A stretch of 60,334 bases of DNA from an uncultured Verrucomicrobiota bacterium (GCA_903896505.1 CAITXU010000266.1:1-60334), one strand, 5' to 3'; counted from the stretch's first letter, positions 49,264 through 59,023 are shown. Translations and numbers: made by a program. Notes: generated by a model from the sequence alone, not told the origin.

Positions 49264-50376
49264 TCAATGTCCACGGAAATCCGGGATCACAAGCTTTTCG
49301 CCCCCGCGTAATGCGGATTCGTGGGCCAGAATGCCCACCATGGTCCAGTTCACCGATTGGTAGACATCCGGGAAGGAGCGGCGTCCGGTCACGATGCTCT
49401 GGAGGAATTCGTGGGCCAGATGGGGATGGCTCCCACCGTGCCCGCTGCCCTGAACGAACGACAGGTGCGCATTTTCCGTCATGTCGTATACCCCTTTGGT
49501 TGTGAAGGGACGGATCGACTCGGGCAGCAGATGGGCGTAATCGGGGATTTTCACCTTCTGAACCTCCTCGCCTCCGAGATGAAGCACCGGGTCGTCGTGT
49601 TCCGTCAGTTGCCATTCAAACGACGTCTTGGAGCCATAGCAGTCAAAGCTCTCCTGATACTGACGTGCGGCATCGAAGAGATAGCGGGTCACTTCGCCAG
49701 CCACATCCTGATTCCGGACTTTGAAGTGGGCGGTCTCAAAAGAGAAGGGCGAGCCGTACTTGGCGATGAGCGGTTCGGCGATCCGGCCCGAACCGAGGCA
49801 CGAAACGAACTCCGCCTCGCCGCTGACGATGGCCAGACACGGACTCACGCAGTGCGTCGCATAATGCATCGGCGGCAATCCCTCCCAGTAGCCGGGCCAA
49901 CCGTACATATTCTGAAGATGACTGCCGCGAACGAATTGGATGCGTCCCAGGCGTCCCTGGTCCCGGAGCTCGCGGACATACAGGTATTCCCGGCTGTAGA
50001 TGACGGTCTCCATCATCATGTAGTTCTTCCCACTCTCTTCCGCTGCCTTCACGATTTCGCGCGCCTCGGCGACCGAGGTGCAGGCCGGGACTGTGCAGGC
50101 CACGTGCTTGCCCGCCCTGAGGGCCGCGATCGATTGGGGAGCGTGCAGGTGAATCGGGGAATTGATATGCACCGCGTCAACGTGCGGGTCGGCCAGCACT
50201 TCCTCGAAGGTGGTGTACCGTTTCTCCACCCCAAACGCATTCCCGATCTTCTCGAGCTCCTTCGGGTCTCGCCGACAGATGGCATACATGTTGGCGTTGG
50301 GATGACGCTGATAAATGGGAATAAACTCGGCTCCAAATCCGAGTCCGATGATGGCGATATTGACAGGACGGCTCAT
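49264..50376 (-). CDS. Gfo/Idh/MocA-family oxidoreductase
   Basis: 370 residues. N-terminal Rossmann: VNIAIIGLGFGAEFIPIY, then AICRRDPKELEK, DPHVDAVHINSPIHLHAPQSIAALRAGKHVACTVPACTSVAEAREI, the last part in place of the usual EKP motif (here TVPACT). C-terminal domain with SGGxHCxDxx-like text not clear; MHYATHCVSPCLAIVSGEA is a candidate. It uses NAD(P) to oxidise a sugar or inositol, by family. It is not closely coupled to the MFS gene (about 100 bases apart). Confidence 0.88.
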   Translation of the reverse strand: MSRPVNIAIIGLGFGAEFIPIYQRHPNANMYAICRRDPKELEKIGNAFGVEKRYTTFEEVLADPHVDAVHINSPIHLHAPQSIAALRAGKHVACTVPACTSVAEAREIVKAAEESGKNYMMMETVIYSREYLYVRELRDQGRLGRIQFVRGSHLQNMYGWPGYWEGLPPMHYATHCVSPCLAIVSGEAEFVSCLGSGRIAEPLIAKYGSPFSFETAHFKVRNQDVAGEVTRYLFDAARQYQESFDCYGSKTSFEWQLTEHDDPVLHLGGEEVQKVKIPDYAHLLPESIRPFTTKGVYDMTENAHLSFVQGSGHGGSHPHLAHEFLQSIVTGRRSFPDVYQSVNWTMVGILAHESALRGGEKLVIPDFRGH

Positions 50377-50530
50377 GGCTATGGCAGATGTTGGCCCGTC
50401 CGTCGGGCGGAATGGCCCGGCACCGGGGACAGGAATGCGTCAGTGAAAGCAGTCCGGCGACCCTCGCGCAACGGCAAACTGCGTTTCCGGCAAATCACGG
50501 CCGTACCGAATCGTCAAACCGGGTTACCCT

Positions 50531-51904
50531 TCAGGTATCGCCCAACCCAAACTCATGAAGTCGACGGTGAAGCGTCCGGCGGCTTATCCCCAGCTTTTCC
50601 GCCGCACGGGTTCGGTTTCCGTCGACCTCCTTCAGGGCATGGATCAACAACTGCTTTTCTGCCTCTTTGAGATTCAACGGTGTCGAATTGGGCACCGAAG
50701 TTGCGGACAAGGCCGTCGGAATCGCGGCAGGCGACCGGACGTTTTGTGGCAGGTCCGCCGCCTGGATTTGTCCATCGCGGCACATCACCACCGCCCGTTC
50801 GATGGCCGCCCGCAATTCGCGGATATTCCCCGGCCACGAATACTCCAGCATGACCTCCAAAGCCGCGGTGGTCAGCGAGGGGATCGGTTTGCCGTTTTCC
50901 TCGGCGAATTCTTTGAGAAAGGAGGCCGCCAGAGCGGGCAAATCCTGCATCCGTTCCCGCAAGGGTGGTAATGGAATGGGGAACACTGCGAGCCGGTAGA
51001 ACAGGTCTTCACGGAATCTCCCAGCTTTTACCAGGGCCGGAAGGTCCTTGTTGGTGGCCGAAACGAGTCGGACGTCGGAGGACAGAGTCTTGCTCGATCC
51101 CAGTCGCTCGAACGTCTTTTCGCCGAGAAATCGCAGCAGCTTGACCTGGGTGGTGGCGTCAATTTCCCCGATCTCATCCAGAAAAAGAGTCCCGCCCTGC
51201 GCCTGCTCGATGCGACCCAGGCGTCGTTCATGAGCTCCGGTGAAGGCCCCCTTCTCATGGCCGAACAGCTCGGCCTCCAGAAGCGTGGAAGGCAACGCTG
51301 CGCAATTGACCGTGATCATCGGTCCCCGGGCTCGCGGACTGTTTTGATGGATGGCCTTGGCCACCAATTCTTTACCCGTACCGCTTTCTCCGGTAATCAG
51401 CACCGTTGACTTGGTGGGGGCGACCGCCTGAATCAATTCGAACACGGTCCGCATGGCCGGGGCGTCGCCGATCAGGCGTTGCAGCCCGAATTTCTGGTCC
51501 AGACGCCGATGCAGTTGTCGATTCTCGGTCTCCAGCGAAGTCCGCTTGAGGGCTCTCTGAATACGGAGCTCCAGCTCATCGATTCGGAGACGGCCTTTGC
51601 TGATGTAATCGTCGGCCCCTTTTTTCATGGCCTCGACGGCGATATCCTCGGTACCAAACGCCGTCATGAGGATGCAGACGGGCGGTTTGGGCAGGCCCTT
51701 GGCCCGGGCAATCAGCTGGATGCCATCGTCGCCAGCCATCCGTAGGTCGGTGAGCAGGACATCCACGGACTCCCGTTCCAGCAATTGCCAGGCTGCGGCG
51801 GCGTCTTCGGCCACGTAGACGTCAAACTTCTCACCCAATCCCACCCGCAATCCTTCGCGGGTGTTTTTCTCATCATCCACGATCAGCAGCGTCGGTGTGC
51901 TCAT
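50531..51904 (-). CDS. NtrC-type sigma-54 response regulator
   Basis: 457 residues. Receiver domain with TLLIVDDEKNTREGL, acceptor Asp in DVLLTDLRMAGDDG and the Lys of KGADDYISKG. The AAA+ domain has GESGTGKELVAKAIH (Walker A), GAFTGAHERRLGRIEQAQGGTLFLDEIGEID (GAFTGA loop and Walker B), and RFREDLFYRLAVFPIPLPPLRER. The C-terminal Fis-type HTH contains NRTRAAEKLGISRRTLHRRL. It activates sigma-54 promoters when phosphorylated. No sensor kinase gene is adjacent. Confidence 0.93.
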   Translation of the reverse strand: MSTPTLLIVDDEKNTREGLRVGLGEKFDVYVAEDAAAAWQLLERESVDVLLTDLRMAGDDGIQLIARAKGLPKPPVCILMTAFGTEDIAVEAMKKGADDYISKGRLRIDELELRIQRALKRTSLETENRQLHRRLDQKFGLQRLIGDAPAMRTVFELIQAVAPTKSTVLITGESGTGKELVAKAIHQNSPRARGPMITVNCAALPSTLLEAELFGHEKGAFTGAHERRLGRIEQAQGGTLFLDEIGEIDATTQVKLLRFLGEKTFERLGSSKTLSSDVRLVSATNKDLPALVKAGRFREDLFYRLAVFPIPLPPLRERMQDLPALAASFLKEFAEENGKPIPSLTTAALEVMLEYSWPGNIRELRAAIERAVVMCRDGQIQAADLPQNVRSPAAIPTALSATSVPNSTPLNLKEAEKQLLIHALKEVDGNRTRAAEKLGISRRTLHRRLHEFGLGDT

Positions 51905-51982
51905 GAGGTCTTCCGCGATGGCGACTATCCGCCAAACCGCTTTGGGCTCTGACGGTTAGAATGAATGGAGGAGGGGGCTGGG

Positions 51983-52774
51983 TCAAGCCGCGCGGGCGGA
52001 TGCGCCGGGACCGCCCGGAGCCTCTTCCGAGCACAGGAGGGCCTCAATGCGCGCCTGAAGCTCCGAAGTCACCACCTGCGGAGACCGGCTTCCGTCAATG
52101 ATCGTGAACTCATAGGTCTCCCGGAGCTGACGGAACGTCTTTTGCATCAACTTTTGATATTGGAGAAAGCTATCGAACATGTCGCGGCTCAAACCCAAAT
52201 CCATACCGCTTTCCCAGAAGTCCAGGGCCTGATTCTTTGCAAAGACACGTTGAACCAACTCTCGCGGGGGAACCTCCAGGTAAAACACCGCATCCGGTAC
52301 GAGTGCGATGCCATAGAGGTTCTTCAACCAGACGGGATCAATTCCCCGGACCATGTCCCGGGCCATCAGGGTGTAAATGTATCGGTCGGCGAGGACAATG
52401 ATCCCCGCTCGAAGAGCCGGCAGGATGGAATGCTCCAATTGGTCCGCAAAGTCGGTGGCGTAAAAAAGGGAGAGGGTCGTGTGCGACAAAATATTGCCGT
52501 GCTGGGCTTGTTCCAACTCCTCGCTCACGAGGGTCGAGCGTTTCAGTCCCACCTGGAGTGTCGCATGTCCCGATCCTTCGAGCCAGCGGACCAACTGCGC
52601 AATCTGAGTCGAGCGCCCCGAACCATCCGCCCCTTCGACCACGATGAGTTTGCCATAGAGCTTTTCCAATTCGACTCCAGGCAAACCATGGCCGTAGAAA
52701 TGCGCCCGTCTGGCGGGTGGAACGGGAACCGATGCGGGAGGAGGGGTCCGTTTGGCTTTTCGAGTAAAAGGCAT
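51983..52774 (-). CDS. Thymidylate-kinase-like protein, copy 2
   Basis: 263 residues with about 40 extra N-terminal residues (Pro/Arg-rich). P-loop VVEGADGSGRSTQ near 45-57, then a DRY motif (VLADRYIYTLMARDMVRG) and a long C-terminal helix. Compared with dTMP kinase the LID region is replaced by a Glu/Asp and aromatic stretch (FWESGMDLGLSRDMFDSF). Paired with a similar gene upstream. It may act on a nucleoside monophosphate, but the changed features leave this open. Ends in an Ala/Gly tail. Confidence 0.8.
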   Translation of the reverse strand: MPFTRKAKRTPPPASVPVPPARRAHFYGHGLPGVELEKLYGKLIVVEGADGSGRSTQIAQLVRWLEGSGHATLQVGLKRSTLVSEELEQAQHGNILSHTTLSLFYATDFADQLEHSILPALRAGIIVLADRYIYTLMARDMVRGIDPVWLKNLYGIALVPDAVFYLEVPPRELVQRVFAKNQALDFWESGMDLGLSRDMFDSFLQYQKLMQKTFRQLRETYEFTIIDGSRSPQVVTSELQARIEALLCSEEAPGGPGASARAA

Positions 52775-52800
52775 GTCGGGAAAACGTCGGTGTAACGGGC

Positions 52801-52837
52801 AGGAAAGGGCGGGAAAGGGCGGGAAAGGGCGGGAAAA
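52801..52837. repeat. 10-bp tandem repeat
   Basis: About 3.6 copies of GGGAAAGGGC between the two thymidylate-kinase-like genes. It overlaps neither coding region. Confidence 0.85.
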
Positions 52838-52843
52838 TGACCG

Positions 52844-53533
52844 CTATGCGGCGCGCTTCGAAACAAAGCCCGGAAGTTGAACGTGATGGGCCACCAATTG
52901 CCGCACCAGGCCCTGCTGCAGTTCGATGCGTTGCACGGCGTCGATCAGGTGAAAGTTGAACTCGGTGCTGAGCGCCAGGTACTGCTCAAAAATCCGTCCC
53001 TGAAACAGACGAAAGCTTTCGTAGGGGTCGGCGGAGAGCTTTAGGTCCTGACCGGCTTCGTGGAACTTGAGCACGGGCCGGTTGTCCAAAATACGGGCCA
53101 GTGACACCTCCAGGGGTGCCTTAAAGAAAAAGGTCAGGTCAGGAAGGGCAGCAAATGAATACAGGCCACGCACCCAGTCCGGGGGACAACCGCGGACCAC
53201 ATCGCGGGCGAATGCGGTGAAGACATATCGGTCGCAGAGCACCAGGTAGCCGGCCCGAAGGAGTGGAACCAGTTGACGCTCATAGCGATCGGCAAAATCG
53301 GTGGCGTGGATGAGGCTGAAGGTGGTCGGGGTCAACAGGTTTTGCTTTTTGCCCTTGCTGGTCGCGCTCTTGACGAGAGCGGAGGAGTTCCACTCGGAAA
53401 AAAAGACCCGGCAGCCCTGCTGTTCGAGCCACCGCTGCAAGAGATGCACCTGGGTCGACTTTCCGGAGCCGTCCAAACCTTCCACCGCAATCAACCGTCC
53501 CGGAAAGCCGAGCTCGGCAAACGTTGCCTTCAT
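52844..53533 (-). CDS. Thymidylate-kinase-like protein, copy 1
   Basis: 229 residues. VEGLDGSGKSTQVHLLQRWL is a P-loop of the dTMP kinase class, and VLCDRYVFTAFARDVVRG carries the DRY motif. The C-terminal part differs from canonical Tmk (KFHEAGQDLKLSADPYESFRLFQGR instead of a short LID). It is similar in layout to copy 2, so the pair is a likely duplication. The start is ATG 53533. Divergent from glgC. It is not certain whether it is the cell's essential dTMP kinase. Confidence 0.82.
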   Translation of the reverse strand: MKATFAELGFPGRLIAVEGLDGSGKSTQVHLLQRWLEQQGCRVFFSEWNSSALVKSATSKGKKQNLLTPTTFSLIHATDFADRYERQLVPLLRAGYLVLCDRYVFTAFARDVVRGCPPDWVRGLYSFAALPDLTFFFKAPLEVSLARILDNRPVLKFHEAGQDLKLSADPYESFRLFQGRIFEQYLALSTEFNFHLIDAVQRIELQQGLVRQLVAHHVQLPGFVSKRAA

Positions 53534-53682
53534 TTCGGTCGCAGACTAGGTCGCCCGCGAATCATGACAATCCGTTTTCGAATGGACGACGGGGCACCCG
53601 GAAAACGGACTGTTGCGTGCTTGAGCTCGCCCAAAATCTTGGTATATCTGCCCTCAAGCACTTTCGAGTACAGCATCCGCTT

Positions 53683-54972
53683 ATGAATCGCGCGACCTCC
53701 TACAACCACAATACCCTTGCCGTCATCATGGGCGGCGGACAGGGCACACGCCTCTTTCCGTTGACCCAGGAGCGCGCCAAACCGGCGGTGCCCCTGGTTG
53801 GCAAATATCGGTTGGTCGATATCCCCATCTCGAATTGCCTCAACTCCGGGCTCCAGCGGATGTACCTTCTGACCCAGTTCAACTCCGCTTCGCTCCACCG
53901 GCACATCTCGCAGAGTTACAAATTTGACCACTTCGGAAATGGGTTCGTGGAAATCCTGGCGGCGGAACAAAGTTTCTCCAGCACCTCCTGGTATCAGGGA
54001 ACGGCCGACGCGGTCCGGAAAAACCTGGTTCATCTCCGAAACAATTCCTTCGAGTACGCTCTGATTCTTTCAGGCGACCAACTGTACCGGATGGACTTTC
54101 GGAGGATCATCGAAGCCCATGCCGAAAGTTCTGCCGACATCACCATCGCCACTCTTCCGGTCGTGGAACGCGATGCCCAGGCTTTGGGCATCCTTCAAAT
54201 CAATCCCGAGCGTCGCATCGTCCGATTCGTCGAAAAACCAAAGGACCCGGACCTTCTCTCGTCCCTTCGCCTCGACCGTTCCGCTTACGCCGGTTTGGGA
54301 ATTCGCGGTGAAGAGCAACTCTATCTCGCCTCGATGGGCATTTACGTTTTTAACCGGGAAGTGTTGTTCGATCTCTTGGAGAATGAACTCACCGACTTCG
54401 GCAAGCACATCATCCCGTCTGCCATCGGAACCCACCGGGTTTTCAGCTATGTGTTCCAGGGTTATTGGGAGGATATCGGGACAATTCGGAGCTTTTTTGA
54501 CGCCAACCTCGACCAGACCGAACTCCTCCCCAAATTCAACTTTTTTGAGCCACCGGTCTTTACCCGCCCCCGGTTCCTGCCAGCCTCGAAAATCAACGGG
54601 GGATCTATTTCCCAGGGAGTTCTGGCGGACGGTTGCATCATCAACAACGCCCGGATTGACCGATCTGTGATTGGACTTCGCAGTATTCTGGAAGATGGAT
54701 CGCACTTGCATCGGGTCGTGATGATGGGGGCGGACTACTATGACAGCCCCTCCCGAATGACCCGCCCTGAAAATCAGGGAATACCACTGGGAATAGGCAA
54801 GGGCACGCGAATCGAAAATGCCATCGTCGACAAGAACGCCCGAATCGGCGAGCACTGCGTTCTTTCCCCGGCCGGGAAGCCACATGATGTCGACCATCCA
54901 CTCTATTTCATCCGCGACGGCGTTCTTGTGATTCCCAAAAACGGGGTCATTCCGGACCATACCATCCTTTAG
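53683..54972 (+). CDS. glgC: Glucose-1-phosphate adenylyltransferase
   Basis: 429 residues from 53683; a longer frame upstream has no recognisable content. GGGQGTRLFPLT is the nucleotide-binding loop, AKPAVPLVGKYRLVDIPISNCLNSG is the GlgC signature, SGDQLYRMDF gives the metal-binding Asp, and WEDIGTIRSFFDANL is the glucose-phosphate side. The C-terminal left-handed beta-helix (IIGRGAxI-type repeats in INGGSISQGVLADGCIINNARI) regulates the enzyme. It makes ADP-glucose for glycogen. Alone, not with glgA/B. Confidence 0.95.
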   Translation: MNRATSYNHNTLAVIMGGGQGTRLFPLTQERAKPAVPLVGKYRLVDIPISNCLNSGLQRMYLLTQFNSASLHRHISQSYKFDHFGNGFVEILAAEQSFSSTSWYQGTADAVRKNLVHLRNNSFEYALILSGDQLYRMDFRRIIEAHAESSADITIATLPVVERDAQALGILQINPERRIVRFVEKPKDPDLLSSLRLDRSAYAGLGIRGEEQLYLASMGIYVFNREVLFDLLENELTDFGKHIIPSAIGTHRVFSYVFQGYWEDIGTIRSFFDANLDQTELLPKFNFFEPPVFTRPRFLPASKINGGSISQGVLADGCIINNARIDRSVIGLRSILEDGSHLHRVVMMGADYYDSPSRMTRPENQGIPLGIGKGTRIENAIVDKNARIGEHCVLSPAGKPHDVDHPLYFIRDGVLVIPKNGVIPDHTIL

Positions 54973-55060
54973 CCCGCCAAACTTTCGCTTGCCCGGCAGT
55001 GGTGGTTCCGACGAACGTTCGGTGTTGACGTGTCGTCCGACGGCACGCGCTCAGTTTCCC

Positions 55061-56782
55061 ATGCGATCCTTGTCTTTGTTTTTTCGCGGCGTTCGGTGGC
55101 TCCTGCCAATCGTGCTCAGCTCCGCATGCTGGACTGCCATACCCCGCCTCCTTGCTGGCACCGCCCCGGTCATCACGCTTCAGCCCCAAAGCACCAACCT
55201 GACCATCGGTCAGAAAGCTGTCCTGTCGGTGTCGGCGGACGGAACCGCCCCTTTGAGCTATCAGTGGTCCCGGAACGGGACCAATATCCTTTGGGCAACC
55301 ACGCCGGTCATCACCCTGACCAACGCCAGCTATTTGACGGTCGGCTTGTATTCGGCAGTGGTGACCAATGCCTTCGGAAAAGCCACGACCGCATCGGCCA
55401 ACATCGGTTTGAGCGCCGTCCCCGTCATCACCAATGGCCCGACGTCGACCGAGGTCTATCTCAGGCAAAACGCCGACTTTTCGGTCGGGGTCTACAGTCT
55501 GACTCAAGTCGGCTACCAGTGGTACTTTGGTTCGACCAAGCTGACGGGGCAGACCAATGCCACGCTCTACCTGACGGGTGTGACGAATGAAAATGTCGGC
55601 TCCTACTACGTTTACATCACCAACGCCGTGGGAGCAACCACCAGCTTTTCAGCCCGATTGACGGTGGACTCTTGGCCCGCGCCTTCCATTCGCCTGGGTG
55701 ATCCAATCACCGATAGTCCCGACCAAATTTCCTTTCCTGTCATCTACCTCGCCAACGGGGCTGAGACCAATTTCAGTTTTTCCCTTCGATTCGACCCGGC
55801 CATCCTGACCAATGCCCGCCTCGACCTCACCAATATCTGGGTAGGCACCAACGTCAGCCTGGTGCTTTCCTCCAATGCCATCGGGGCGTCCGTCAGGCTT
55901 CCGACCAATGTGGTGATCTATCCCGGTGAAACCAATCTGGGAACCGCCCAATTCAGTCTCGTTCCCGATGCCACCAATCTTTTCGCCGGTCGCATTGAAT
56001 TTGCCGGTAAGCCGCTTCCCCTTCTCGCGGAACCTCCCCTTAGCAACTACTTTACGATCACGACCAATGTTTCTGTCAGTTACTTGCCCACCAATGGTCA
56101 CACCATTGCGGTGACCAATACGATGGTTGTAACCAACACGGTCATCTTGACAGAATATTTGCCACCGGTCTTTACGGGATACTCGGTGGGTCCAGCGCTG
56201 AATTTTGCCAGTGGATTGCTTGAGCAATCGGTCGAAGTCGCCAATCCGGGGAGTCGCCTGCTCGACAATCTTTTTTTACTGGTCGCGTACAACCAGACCT
56301 TGGATTCGGTTGGCCAGACCAATCCCATTACACTTCGCAATGCAACGGGAACGGTCATCCCGAGCGGATGGTTCATCAATGAAGGAAGCATCGCCCCCGG
56401 TGAACGGCGCATGCTATTGCTTCAATACTACGCATCGGACCGTCTGGTCAGCCATTTGACCAATCCTACTCCGACCTTGGAAATCGCCGGAACCGGGGTG
56501 GTCATTACGAATGGCCCGTCCGGAAGTCTCAAAATCGTGGGAGTCACCAACCCGGCCACTCACGGATTCACCCTGCAATTTCCGACCCAGACCAATTTTC
56601 ACTATTACGTCCAGTATGGTCCCAGTGCCGCAGCCTTAGCCGACCCGGCTTATGCACAGACCGTTGTCCCTTCCTTCCCTGGAACCGGTCGCCCCATCCA
56701 ATGGACAGATACCGTTTTCCCCAATGGCACGAACGGAGTACGGGACAAAGTTCGAGTCTATCGCGTCATTGAAACCCAGTAA
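55061..56782 (+). CDS. Exported protein with Ig-like repeats
   Basis: 573 residues from 55061, Sec signal at 1-33. Two Ig-like I-set domains at about 35-190: ITLQPQSTNLTIGQKAVLSV, LSYQWSRNGTNI, YSAVVTNAFG, then a second with YQWYFGSTKLTG and YYVYITNAVG. The rest is a beta-rich adhesin-like region with many TN-type turns (IWVGTNVSLVLS, LPTNVVIYPGETN). It is followed 13 bases later by an outer-membrane barrel gene, so the two may form a surface complex. Confidence 0.82.
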   Translation: MRSLSLFFRGVRWLLPIVLSSACWTAIPRLLAGTAPVITLQPQSTNLTIGQKAVLSVSADGTAPLSYQWSRNGTNILWATTPVITLTNASYLTVGLYSAVVTNAFGKATTASANIGLSAVPVITNGPTSTEVYLRQNADFSVGVYSLTQVGYQWYFGSTKLTGQTNATLYLTGVTNENVGSYYVYITNAVGATTSFSARLTVDSWPAPSIRLGDPITDSPDQISFPVIYLANGAETNFSFSLRFDPAILTNARLDLTNIWVGTNVSLVLSSNAIGASVRLPTNVVIYPGETNLGTAQFSLVPDATNLFAGRIEFAGKPLPLLAEPPLSNYFTITTNVSVSYLPTNGHTIAVTNTMVVTNTVILTEYLPPVFTGYSVGPALNFASGLLEQSVEVANPGSRLLDNLFLLVAYNQTLDSVGQTNPITLRNATGTVIPSGWFINEGSIAPGERRMLLLQYYASDRLVSHLTNPTPTLEIAGTGVVITNGPSGSLKIVGVTNPATHGFTLQFPTQTNFHYYVQYGPSAAALADPAYAQTVVPSFPGTGRPIQWTDTVFPNGTNGVRDKVRVYRVIETQ

Positions 56783-56795
56783 GTACCGTCGCAGA

Positions 56796-57866
56796 ATGAA
56801 CCGCCACTTTGCCCTTCTTCGTCAAACCGTCGCTTTTGCCTGTGGTTTGACCGCCCTGTCACCCGTCGCTTTTGCCGCCGACACGTCCACCAACACCGCG
56901 CCCGTTCGAGTCGACCTCGATGACGAAGCCGACCATACCGGTTGGTTCGTCCGCCTCGGTGTCCGCGCGACCAGCGGTCTCAAAGTCAGCCTGCAGGACC
57001 GGCAGGCAGTGCCGTCGATTGTGCCGGGTCAATACGACAACGGTTACGTCCATCCGGATGTCAGCGGCAGTACGTCCTCAACCTGGAACTGGGGCTATAC
57101 CTCCGCATCCCAGGTGCAGAACGGCAGTGTCAATCTCACCCGCCTGGACGGAACTCCCCGCGCCGGAACCTTCGATTATCCCAGTAAAACGTTGTACGGC
57201 GGAGAAGCCGTGGTCGGGATCGAAATGGCCCGCTTTGATTTCCGCAAGAGGGAGGCCAAGTTTGGATTTGAGGCCGGCTACAGCTACAGCCAGATCAAGA
57301 CTCAATCGCAGTCCATCTCGACCGGCACCGTGACCTATGTATCCGATGCCTATAGCCTGGGTGGCCTGACGGCCCCAGCCGCTCCCTACTCCGGAAGCTA
57401 TTCCACGCCTGGACAGTTGATTGCACTCAGCCCGGTGTCGGCCGCTCCAGTGACATCGGCCGCAAGCGCATCGCTATCGAGCCAGGTTCGAGGCGAATTC
57501 CACAACATACGGGTCGGACCGTGGATCGACCTTCCCTGGAGCAGTCGCTTTAGTACGGCGTTCAGCGCTGGATACGTAACCATTTACGGACGTGGAGTCT
57601 TGGATCTTACCGAGAGCGTCTCCATCGCCAGTGGAGCCATTCCACCCATCACCCTCCCGTCCGGGCGTTATACCCGGACCCAGTTCATTCCCGGTGCTTA
57701 TGTGCAAATCCGGTTGGAGTATCGTTTGACCCACTTGATTGGGCTCTATGTTGGCGGCGAATTTCAGTACAATACGGGGATGACGGTCAATGCCCCCACC
57801 CGGGCTGCACGTTTTGATCTTGGGTCCACCTATGGCGGAGTGGCTGGTGTTTCGTTTAACTTCTGA
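56796..57866 (+). CDS. Outer-membrane beta-barrel protein
   Basis: 356 residues from 56796, with a signal peptide (VAFACGLTALSPVAFAA). The rest alternates strands of hydrophobic and Ser/Thr residues; the last residues are YGGVAGVSFNF, a C-terminal Phe typical of outer-membrane barrels recognised by BamA. No family motif is recognised. It lies 13 bases after the Ig-like gene in the same direction. Confidence 0.75.
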   Translation: MNRHFALLRQTVAFACGLTALSPVAFAADTSTNTAPVRVDLDDEADHTGWFVRLGVRATSGLKVSLQDRQAVPSIVPGQYDNGYVHPDVSGSTSSTWNWGYTSASQVQNGSVNLTRLDGTPRAGTFDYPSKTLYGGEAVVGIEMARFDFRKREAKFGFEAGYSYSQIKTQSQSISTGTVTYVSDAYSLGGLTAPAAPYSGSYSTPGQLIALSPVSAAPVTSAASASLSSQVRGEFHNIRVGPWIDLPWSSRFSTAFSAGYVTIYGRGVLDLTESVSIASGAIPPITLPSGRYTRTQFIPGAYVQIRLEYRLTHLIGLYVGGEFQYNTGMTVNAPTRAARFDLGSTYGGVAGVSFNF

Positions 57867-57991
57867 TGGTGGGCAGGAACGGTTGGATCACCGAACGTTT
57901 TCCCTCTTAAATGCTGAATCAGTTTGCCTTTTGCGCAAACCGTGGTTACAAGGACAATCTTTGTTCTCCCTGTCACTGACCTAATAACTGT

Positions 57992-59023
57992 ATGCCGAAT
58001 GCGTTCCACCCTTCTATTGAGGGCGCCCAACATGGGGCAAAAAGCCTGACCCAGTTTCTTGACTACGCCAAGGCGGCCGGTGCCGCTGGAGCGCAGCCAA
58101 GTAACTACATGCTGGCCAACGCAAAAGGGGGCTTCCTCCCGGCCAGTCAGATTCTCGAGGCTTTTGAATCTCGCGGCATGCATTTGGACGGCATCAGTGC
58201 CCATTGCCCGTTTTGGGTCCACACTTCCGCCTGGACCGGCACCAAGTCAGGAAACCCCTTCATTCCGGCCGATGTGGCCAAGAAGACGCCGGCCAAGATC
58301 GAAGCCTGGCACGAGACCTACATTCTGAAATTGTTGGACCTTGCAGCCGAACTCAAGGTCAAGACCATACCAATGTTTTGGGGTGTTGCCTTTGGTTGGG
58401 AACTGGCGACCGGTTATCCCTGGGGCTTCTGGGCCGGTTCCGGCTACGACCTCGTCAAGGAGGGGCAGGAACGCTTCGTCACCAAGACAGCAAAACTGCG
58501 CGAAGCCGCCAACAGCCATGGCATCAAGCTGGCTCATGAAATTCACCCGGGAACAGCGGCGATGTGCGCGGATGACTTCCTGACACTTGTCCGCATTTGC
58601 GACAATGACCCCTGTTTAACGGTGAATGCGGACCCGTCCCATTGCTGGGAAGGCGAATCGTGGGAAACCCGTTTCTTGAAAGTGGGCAAGTACATTGCGG
58701 CAGCCCACGTCAAAAACTTCGTCATCCGTCCAGGGTTCCCCTTGCGTGCCATGGAGCCCGCCTGGCCGCGCCGTGCGATGCAGTTCACCGATCTCGCCAG
58801 TGGCGACCTGAACATGCAGCGCTACGTTGAACTGTTGCTGCACGTCGGCTACCAGGACCGGTACTGCAAACACAATGGCACCACGACTGCCCCGCTCGTG
58901 GTGGAAGCCGAATCTGCCCACAAGGACCTGGACTACACCAGCGCTGCTGGTATCCGGTATGTCGCCGACGAGCTCTGCTGGCCTGCCTCAGCCGGTAGCT
59001 TTGAAGAGGGAATGGGAGCCTGA
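57992..59023 (+). CDS. TIM-barrel sugar phosphate isomerase/epimerase family protein
   Basis: 343 residues, cytoplasmic (no signal). AP-endonuclease-2-like barrel: AKAAGAAGAQPSNYM, MHLDGISAHCPFWVHTS, LKVKTIPMFWGVAFGWEL, IKLAHEIHPGTAAM (metal-binding Glu and His), CLTVNADPSHCWEGE, and IAAAHVKNFVI. Usual metal ligands are covered. It could act on an inositol or other sugar derivative. A terminator follows at 59069-59095. Confidence 0.87.
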   Translation: MPNAFHPSIEGAQHGAKSLTQFLDYAKAAGAAGAQPSNYMLANAKGGFLPASQILEAFESRGMHLDGISAHCPFWVHTSAWTGTKSGNPFIPADVAKKTPAKIEAWHETYILKLLDLAAELKVKTIPMFWGVAFGWELATGYPWGFWAGSGYDLVKEGQERFVTKTAKLREAANSHGIKLAHEIHPGTAAMCADDFLTLVRICDNDPCLTVNADPSHCWEGESWETRFLKVGKYIAAAHVKNFVIRPGFPLRAMEPAWPRRAMQFTDLASGDLNMQRYVELLLHVGYQDRYCKHNGTTTAPLVVEAESAHKDLDYTSAAGIRYVADELCWPASAGSFEEGMGA

